Below, piece by piece: positions 58,501 to 64,000 of a stretch of 64,000 bases of DNA. Source of the stretch: Halospina sp040196175 (GTDB taxonomy: Bacteria > Pseudomonadota > Gammaproteobacteria > Pseudomonadales > Oleiphilaceae). The notes beneath the pieces are model-generated. The model made no database searches. It was not told the DNA's origin and saw only the letters and a program-made list of their open reading frames with translations. The stretch spans positions 14,091 through 78,090 of the forward strand of contig NZ_JBEFNF010000010.1 in assembly GCF_040196175.1 (NCBI RefSeq), written 5' to 3'. The position numbers and the translations under genes are program-made. The number at the start of each line of letters is the position of its first letter. The first letter of the stretch is position 1.

Positions 58501-61362
58501 ATGACCACGCATTGCAACGCGCGACCAGCCATCCAGCTGGCACGATTCGCCCTGGGTGCCACCCTTGGCCTGATCACACTTGCGACAACGGCTGACGTCT
58601 CACAACGACTTGCACCCCAGACCGGGCCGGATGCCACTGCCGACTACCGTTATCTGACACTGGACAACGGGCTGGGCGCGCTGTTGGTATCAGACCCGCG
58701 TGCCGACAAGGCCGCTGCCGCGCTGGATGTTCACGTCGGCGCCGGGGCTGACCCGGAGAAACGACCTGGGCTGGCGCATTTCACAGAGCACATGCTTTTC
58801 CTGGGGACCGAGACCTACCCGGATCCGGGCGAATACAAGTCGTTCATCAACAGCCATGGCGGCTCGCACAACGCCTACACCAGTGCCCTCGACACTAATT
58901 ATTTCTTCAATGTTGAGCCGGACTTCCTGGAACCGGCACTCGATCGTTTCTCCGAGCAGTTCCAGGTGCCGACCTTTGCATCGAAACTGATTGAACGCGA
59001 ACGCAATGCCGTCAACTCCGAGTTTTCCGCACACCGGCGCAGCGACGGGCGCCGCTTCTGGTCCGCCCTCAAGCAGACTTTCCCCCAGGGTCACCCACTG
59101 GCCCGATTCACGGTGGGCAACCTGGAGACCCTGTCCAATGAGAAGGGCCAGCTGCGCGATGAAACCGTGGCCTTTTACGAACAGAACTATTCAGCCGACC
59201 TTATGGAGCTGGTGGTCATTGGTCCGCAATCGCTGGATCAACTTGAATCCCTGGTGGAACCCCGGTTCTCGCCGGTCGCCAACCGGGGTCACGACGCCCC
59301 CCGCTACACCCAGCCATTTCTGGATAGCGAGCAGCTACCAGAGCTTCTGCAGGTTGAAGCGATCCGCGACAAACGGCGACTTCAGCTGACATTCCCAATC
59401 CCCTCAACCGAGGATGACTACCGCAACAAACCGCTTTCCTACTTGTCTCATCTTATCGGCCATGAAGGCCGTGGCAGCCTCCACGCCGTGCTGAAAGACG
59501 CCGGTCTTGTTGATCAACTATCGGCGGGCCAGAGCATGGACACCGGCGACCAGGCCATGATGAACATCAGCATGTCACTCACGCCAGAGGGCCATGAACG
59601 CTGGCGCCAAGCGGTGCGCCTGACTTTTGACTATCTGGAGCTCATCCGGGAGAACGGCATCCGCCAGGTGTATTTCGAGGAACAGCAGAAGCTCAACGAT
59701 ATTGAATTGCGCTTTCGGGAACGCGGCAAACCCATTCACGAAGCCAGCACCCTCGCCAGCCGTCTGCACCGGGTGGCACCTGACGACGCAGTGATCGCTC
59801 CCTGGCTCTACGAGACCTATGAACCCTCTGTCTACCGTGAACTGCTGACCCACCTCCAGCCTGACAACGTGCTGGTATCCGTTCAGGCGCCCAACGAAGC
59901 CGATGACAGCTGGTCGACCACCCCCTACTACGATACTCCTTACCGGCTGAGCGACCTTGATCCGGCCCAGCTCGTGAGTGGAAGCGAACAGAGCGGCAAA
60001 CTTGAACTGCCTGACCCTAACCCGTTCATTCCAGAGAATCTGTCACTGGTAGAAGGGGATGATATGCCCCAACCCAAAGCCATGGGCAAGCAACCATTGG
60101 AGCTCTGGTTTGCGCGTGACACTCGTTTTGAAGCGCCCCGAGCGAACGTTTACCTCTCACTGCGCTCACCCGCAGCGGGCGGATCCGCCCGTAAGGCAGT
60201 ACTGACGCGTCTGCTGGCGGAAACCGTTCGGGATGAGCTCAATGCTCTCGCCTACCCAGCTAAGGTCGCAGGGCTGGATTACCGTATCTACAGCCATATT
60301 CGGGGCATTACAGTCCGACTCAGCGGCTACAGCGACAAGCTGCCTCGGCTCATGGACGATGTACTGGAACAACTGCGCCATCCCGACCTTAACGAAGAGC
60401 GGATCCGTACCCGGCTCCAGCAGATCCGCGACGATCTCGCCAATGCGGCAGAGCGACGCCCCTATGAAATCGCCTCCAGCCGTGTCCATGAAAAGCTGCT
60501 GGAAAATGTATTCCCCCATACAGCGCGGCTGGAAGCAGCAAAGGATCTGACCCCGAAAGCTCTCAAGAAACACACCGCGCACTTCTATCAGGCGCTGGAT
60601 CCCGTCATGCTCGTACACGGCAATATGACGCGCGCAGCAGCGCTCAATACACGCTCGCGGGTCTCAAGCCTTATCATGAATGGTGTGGAATCCACAGACG
60701 TTCCCCGTGCGCGGGTGCATCGGCTGGCCAGAGAGGAACAGACGCTGGATGTGAGCGTGCGCCATTCGGACCAGGGCTACCTGCGTTATATACAGGGTGA
60801 TGATTCCGATTATGCCACCCAAGCGCACTTCCGGCTTCTCGCCCAGCTGCTGTCTGCGCCCTTCTACGAGAGGCTGCGAACCAACCAGCAGATGGGCTAC
60901 ATCGTTCAGGGAACCTACTACCCAATGCTTGAAGCCCCCGGGATCGGTTTTATCGTCCAGTCTCCGGAAAACAGCTTTGAAAGCATCAACGACAGTGTAA
61001 CCACTTTCCTGGCAAAGCAGGAGAAACGCCTTGCCGGTCTTAAGTCGGATACGCTGGAACGCGAAAAGCAGGCCGTTGTCAGCCGCTTGGAGCAGGACGA
61101 CACTCAACTGAGCGAAGTAGCTGACCGCTATTGGCAGGAAATCGATCGTGGCAACCACGACTTTAACCACCGTAAACAGCTCGTCAGTGCCGTTAAGGCG
61201 ATTGACCATGAAGCGCTGATGGCAACGTTCCGGGAAGCTCTTTTACAGAATCCCAGGGCCCTGGTCATCAATGCCCGGCGGGATGTTCCGAAGGACGCTG
61301 AATCACTCCAGAGCCTGCAATACGACGGCTGGTTCCGGCGTACGCTTACAGAGACGGAATAA
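58501..61362 (+). CDS. Insulinase-family (M16) metalloprotease, pitrilysin-like
   Basis: A 953-residue zinc protease of the M16A type, probably periplasmic. It has an N-terminal signal-like helix (LARFALGATLGLITLATTADV), the inverted zinc motif HxxEH (His93, Glu96, His97 in LAHFTEHMLFLGTETYP) and the downstream zinc-ligand region ERNAVNSEFSAHRRSDGRR. Four M16 repeats fill the length, and the C-terminal half (LRTNQQMGYIVQGTYY) holds the Arg/Tyr substrate residues. Length matches E. coli protease III (962). It would degrade peptides. Its stop overlaps the convergent sbcB gene by 17 bases. Confidence 0.94.
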   Translation: MTTHCNARPAIQLARFALGATLGLITLATTADVSQRLAPQTGPDATADYRYLTLDNGLGALLVSDPRADKAAAALDVHVGAGADPEKRPGLAHFTEHMLFLGTETYPDPGEYKSFINSHGGSHNAYTSALDTNYFFNVEPDFLEPALDRFSEQFQVPTFASKLIERERNAVNSEFSAHRRSDGRRFWSALKQTFPQGHPLARFTVGNLETLSNEKGQLRDETVAFYEQNYSADLMELVVIGPQSLDQLESLVEPRFSPVANRGHDAPRYTQPFLDSEQLPELLQVEAIRDKRRLQLTFPIPSTEDDYRNKPLSYLSHLIGHEGRGSLHAVLKDAGLVDQLSAGQSMDTGDQAMMNISMSLTPEGHERWRQAVRLTFDYLELIRENGIRQVYFEEQQKLNDIELRFRERGKPIHEASTLASRLHRVAPDDAVIAPWLYETYEPSVYRELLTHLQPDNVLVSVQAPNEADDSWSTTPYYDTPYRLSDLDPAQLVSGSEQSGKLELPDPNPFIPENLSLVEGDDMPQPKAMGKQPLELWFARDTRFEAPRANVYLSLRSPAAGGSARKAVLTRLLAETVRDELNALAYPAKVAGLDYRIYSHIRGITVRLSGYSDKLPRLMDDVLEQLRHPDLNEERIRTRLQQIRDDLANAAERRPYEIASSRVHEKLLENVFPHTARLEAAKDLTPKALKKHTAHFYQALDPVMLVHGNMTRAAALNTRSRVSSLIMNGVESTDVPRARVHRLAREEQTLDVSVRHSDQGYLRYIQGDDSDYATQAHFRLLAQLLSAPFYERLRTNQQMGYIVQGTYYPMLEAPGIGFIVQSPENSFESINDSVTTFLAKQEKRLAGLKSDTLEREKQAVVSRLEQDDTQLSEVADRYWQEIDRGNHDFNHRKQLVSAVKAIDHEALMATFREALLQNPRALVINARRDVPKDAESLQSLQYDGWFRRTLTETE

Positions 61363-62791
61363 GCGACTCGCCATAGAACTGGAGATCCTGCAGCAGTAGC
61401 TGATCACGCCGGCTCAGCGAAGAGTCGGCCATGCGCTGCTGCAGGTCTTCAAAAAACCCTGGCAGACTGCGCCAACCCGACCCGGGATCCATCAGCCGCT
61501 GCTGGCGGAACTGCTCCCAGCGTTCCTGTTCATCGGCACTGAGACTCTGCGGGTAGTTACGTGCCCGGTACCGGAAGAACAGTTCCGGCAGACGTGAGTC
61601 TTCAAAAGTCGGTTCCAGCTCGCCCATGAGACCCGGCGGTGTTTCCAGGATCTCCTGCAGCTCGCGCCGATCCGCATCCTTGATGAAGCCACCTGAATAC
61701 AACGCTTCGTCCGGATCACGCTTTTCCTCGTGCGGCTTTTCTCCATAGACCTTCTGGAGCCGATCCGCCAACCCCTCCATTTGCTTCAATGCATTCAGAT
61801 TCGCCCGGAGCCGATCCCGGTCGAGCCCGAAATGCTGCAGACGTTGCTCAGACAGATCCTTGAGCAGAGCAGCCGGTGCCACAACCGGACAGGTGTTCGC
61901 GCGGATTTCCTTGAGGGCCGGCCTTGGCCCGTCGCTCTCGCTGCGCTCATCCGCAGGTTTGAACAGTTGTTCGCGTATACCCTCCGGTGACAGCCCTTCA
62001 AGCTGACGCGGGTCCTGTCTAAGATCAAACACGATCACTGAATTACGATTGATGGGATGAGCCGCCACAGGTGCGACCAGCGCACAGCACCCCTGCTCTG
62101 AGGGGTACATGGACGATACATGGAGCACAGGCTTACACCGCTCAGTATCCAGCATGCCCAGAACCGAGCGCTTGCTCCGGTGGTTGAGCACATAGTCAAA
62201 GAGCTTGGGCTGGCGGTTCCGGATAAGCCGTGCAACCTCAATCGTGGCATACACATCCGCCATGGCATCGTGTGCTTCACCATGGTTAATACCGTTGGCG
62301 GCGGTCAGATCCTCAAGGCGGAAAGACGGCCTGCCATCCTCATGCCTGGGCCATTCAATACCTTCAGGCCGGACAGCATGAGCCAAGCGGACCATATCAA
62401 TGATATCCCAACGAGAGTTACCGTTGTGCCACTCACGCGCATACGGATCCCGTAGATTCCGGTAAAGAGTGTGTCGGGTCACTTCATCATCAAAGCGCAG
62501 GCTGTTATAGCCCACAGCACAGGTGCCTGGTTCCATGAACAGATCATTGATCCGTTGGATGAACTCCGCTTCAGGCAATCCCTCGTTGAGGCAGTCCTGG
62601 GGGGTGATGCCCGTTACCAGGGTTGCGACCGGATCAGGTACAAAATCCTCGGCAGGCCGGGCATAGAGCGTTACAGGATCTTCAATGATATTAAGCTCTG
62701 GATCCGTCCGGACCCCCGCAAACTGCGCGGGTCGATCATGTATCGGGTCAGCACCGAAGGTTTCATAGTCATGCCAGAAAAAGGACTGCAA
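61346..62791 (-). CDS. sbcB: Exodeoxyribonuclease I (SbcB)
   Basis: A 481-residue 3'-5' single-strand DNA exonuclease acting in recombination and mismatch repair. The DEDD exonuclease motif I is FFWHDYETFG (Asp8, Glu10), followed by DRPAQFAGVRTD as in E. coli ExoI. Motif II is around TCAVGYNSLRFDDE and motif III HDAMADVYATIEVARLI. The SH3-like and C-terminal helical regions follow. Length equals the family (475). Its start is 71 bases downstream of the DUF6160-like stop. Confidence 0.96.
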   Translation of the reverse strand: MQSFFWHDYETFGADPIHDRPAQFAGVRTDPELNIIEDPVTLYARPAEDFVPDPVATLVTGITPQDCLNEGLPEAEFIQRINDLFMEPGTCAVGYNSLRFDDEVTRHTLYRNLRDPYAREWHNGNSRWDIIDMVRLAHAVRPEGIEWPRHEDGRPSFRLEDLTAANGINHGEAHDAMADVYATIEVARLIRNRQPKLFDYVLNHRSKRSVLGMLDTERCKPVLHVSSMYPSEQGCCALVAPVAAHPINRNSVIVFDLRQDPRQLEGLSPEGIREQLFKPADERSESDGPRPALKEIRANTCPVVAPAALLKDLSEQRLQHFGLDRDRLRANLNALKQMEGLADRLQKVYGEKPHEEKRDPDEALYSGGFIKDADRRELQEILETPPGLMGELEPTFEDSRLPELFFRYRARNYPQSLSADEQERWEQFRQQRLMDPGSGWRSLPGFFEDLQQRMADSSLSRRDQLLLQDLQFYGESLIPSL

Positions 62792-62862
62792 ACCGGTATC
62801 TCCTGCTCAGCGCGGCAGCAACACAGGATAACACCAGAACACGATACGGCAGAACGGCAAGC

Positions 62863-63726
62863 TCAGAAGAGCCCTTCACCACGATCAATATATTCAGTGC
62901 GGGAGCGGGGCGACACCACATCTTTTTCGAGCTCCTGGAGCTCAACCCGCATGGCTGTGGGAATATTCAGAAAGACGCCGGCATCGGTTTGCACCGAGCC
63001 CTGACCCTCGGGCGAATTCCATTCCACCGCTTCATTCTGAAAGGAAATGAAGAAGTTGTTGGTGAAACCGGCTCCCCCGTCAGACTTACGTTCACCAACT
63101 TCAAGTGTTTCAAACGCACTCAAGGGGGCACAGCCTGAACCGCCGGGACTGCAATCCGCGGAATCCGCCAACCCATAATGAGTGGCGCGCTGATTGTTCG
63201 CCGTGCCATCGTCCTGAAGCAGCTGGCCCTGTTTTGTTGTTCCACCATCAACAATATCGATGCCAAGACGTCCTGTCAGCGAGCTGATGTCTCCGGAAAG
63301 TGTGCCCCTTGATTCCGTAAAGCCAACACGGAACCCGACCACATCACCGTTCTGGTCATCCGCCAGCTCCAGATAGGGGTCCCGGCCAATGAAAGGGACA
63401 ATGTCGCCTGCGCTGTAATTATTACCGTCAAACTGATCGCCGGCCTGACGAGCAATATGGCCGAAGGACAGATGATCCACCGCAACATCCGCCCCATTGG
63501 CAGTCTCGCCCACCGCCAACTCCTCCATATTCATCTGGAAATCCGCTTCCGCGCCAACGGTATAGCGGGTGAAATCCTTGCCGCCGGATTCGGTGACGTC
63601 CAGTGCCAGCATTGACTGACCCGTTACATCCCCCATTTCCTGATCGCTCATGGGCTTCATCTCAGCATTAACTGCCGGGACGCATGCAATCAGGAATAGA
63701 CCAATGACGCTTCCCGTGATCCGCAT
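62863..63726 (-). CDS. Secreted DUF6160-like hypothetical protein
   Basis: A protein of about 287 residues with a signal peptide (MRITGSVIGLFLIACVPAVNA, cleaved in pieces before EMKPM) and the N-terminal motif MSDQEMGDVTGQ, seen at the mature start of DUF6160/FilA-type surface proteins of Pseudomonadales relatives. The rest is Asp/Gly-rich and probably beta-structured (GDQFDGNNYSAGDIVPFIG, DDQNGDVVGFRVG). Two cysteines (CSPGGSGC) may form a disulfide. Function unknown; an outer-surface or pilus-linked role is only suggested by related families. The ATG at 63765 would add 13 residues. Confidence 0.75.
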   Translation of the reverse strand: MRITGSVIGLFLIACVPAVNAEMKPMSDQEMGDVTGQSMLALDVTESGGKDFTRYTVGAEADFQMNMEELAVGETANGADVAVDHLSFGHIARQAGDQFDGNNYSAGDIVPFIGRDPYLELADDQNGDVVGFRVGFTESRGTLSGDISSLTGRLGIDIVDGGTTKQGQLLQDDGTANNQRATHYGLADSADCSPGGSGCAPLSAFETLEVGERKSDGGAGFTNNFFISFQNEAVEWNSPEGQGSVQTDAGVFLNIPTAMRVELQELEKDVVSPRSRTEYIDRGEGLF

Positions 63727-63879
63727 TGGAGGTCTCGCAGCTGAAGGGTGAATAGCCGTTGTCATACCGATAATCTAGACCCTGAATACAGGCTGTACTG
63801 TGACCCTGATCATGCGGCAGAACCGCTGAGGTGACCATTCATTAATCCGTGAAGATCATCACGGTTTATAATCACACAC

Positions 63880-63913
63880 AAAAAAGCCCCGCGCGGAGTT
63901 GCCGGCGGGGCTT
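63880..63913 (-). terminator. Intrinsic terminator after 5S rRNA
   Basis: On the minus strand AAGCCCCGC pairs with GCGGGGCTT across a 12-base loop and is followed by a T-run (TTTTTT on the transcript). It lies directly after the 5S rRNA end and terminates the rRNA operon. Confidence 0.93.
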
Positions 63914-63922
63914 GGGTGTAGG

Positions 63923-64000
63923 GGCCTGACGATGACCTACTCTCGCATGGGATCTCCCACACTACCATCGGCGCTGAGTCGTTTCACTTCTGAGTTCGGC
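63923..64000 (-). rRNA. rrf: 5S ribosomal RNA, 3' part (5' end outside window)
   Basis: The reverse complement reads GCCGAACTCAGAAGTGAAAC, then GCCGATGGTAGTGTGGGAGA and CATGCGAGAGTAGGTCATCG, ending CAGGCCCC. These are the conserved 5S rRNA helices and loop E region. About 78 bases are inside the window; the remaining 5' part and the 23S and 16S genes are to the right. The 3' end position is accurate to a few bases. Confidence 0.95.

Noticed and set aside
1..64000. Insertion sequences, prophage or other mobile elements
   Set aside because: No transposase, integrase, phage gene or long terminal repeat was seen; gene order looks like stable core chromosome.

Overview
The window is a gene-dense, GC-rich stretch of a gammaproteobacterial chromosome. 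Every gap between genes is shorter than 300 bases. Polar-flagellum gene order (fliT, fleQSR, fliEFGHIJ, fliK, fliLMNOPQR, flhBAFG, fliA, cheYZAB, motCD, parC/parP, cheW, DUF2802, FliK/FlhB-like genes, then ccm) matches the arrangement known from Pseudomonas and Marinobacter-type bacteria. A lexA-sulA pair, a 180-kDa type NAD-glutamate dehydrogenase and several strongly acidic low-complexity linkers fit a marine or halophilic member of the Pseudomonadales/Marinobacter neighbourhood. That placement is inference; no species is claimed.

Left end (1-5.9 kb): a DNA-damage block. It holds the 3' part of an error-prone DNA polymerase (DnaE2), a DUF6231-like gene, acylphosphatase, LexA with two perfect SOS boxes, a SulA-type division inhibitor, and two small convergent genes of unknown role. 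Next (5.9-14.7 kb) come a receiver-CheC fusion protein translationally coupled to a PAS-GGDEF diguanylate cyclase, the large glutamate dehydrogenase on the minus strand, and a lone BatD-like membrane protein.

14.7-21.5 kb: a complete cytochrome c maturation operon (ccmABCDEFGHI, minus strand). Divergent from it are a FliK-like gene and a stand-alone FlhB cytoplasmic-domain gene.

23.3-58.1 kb: a continuous minus-strand flagellar and chemotaxis superregion. It encodes the regulators FleQ, FleS, FleR, FliA, FlhF and FlhG, the export apparatus, C-ring, MS-ring, ATPase complex, chemotaxis core and MotCD stators. It also encodes the ParC/ParP polar array-positioning pair and an HptB-HsbR-HsbA partner-switch inserted between fliJ and fliK. 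Seven sequences fit the sigma-54 pattern TGGC-N8-TGC(A/T) exactly or with one change. Each is intergenic, on the coding strand and just upstream of a gene (fliE, fleS, fliK, fliL, flhA, parC, cheW). There is a sigma-70-like site at fleQ and a possible sigma-28 site at fliT. The expected FleQ to sigma-54 to FliA hierarchy can therefore be read from the DNA. Filament genes (fliC, fliD, fliS), cheR, cheV and flgM are not in the window.

Right end (58.1-64 kb): a small unknown gene with a pitrilysin-like metalloprotease, exonuclease I (sbcB), a secreted DUF6160-like protein, and the 3' part of a 5S rRNA on the minus strand with its terminator. An rRNA operon therefore lies just beyond the right edge.

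Most noteworthy observations: three repeated acidic motifs in the CheA linker that resemble the CheY-docking ends of FliM and CheZ; the second FliK plus FlhB-tail module; hexanucleotide repeats inside parP and fliL; the NPEH variant in FlhB; and the REC-CheC / diguanylate cyclase pair.
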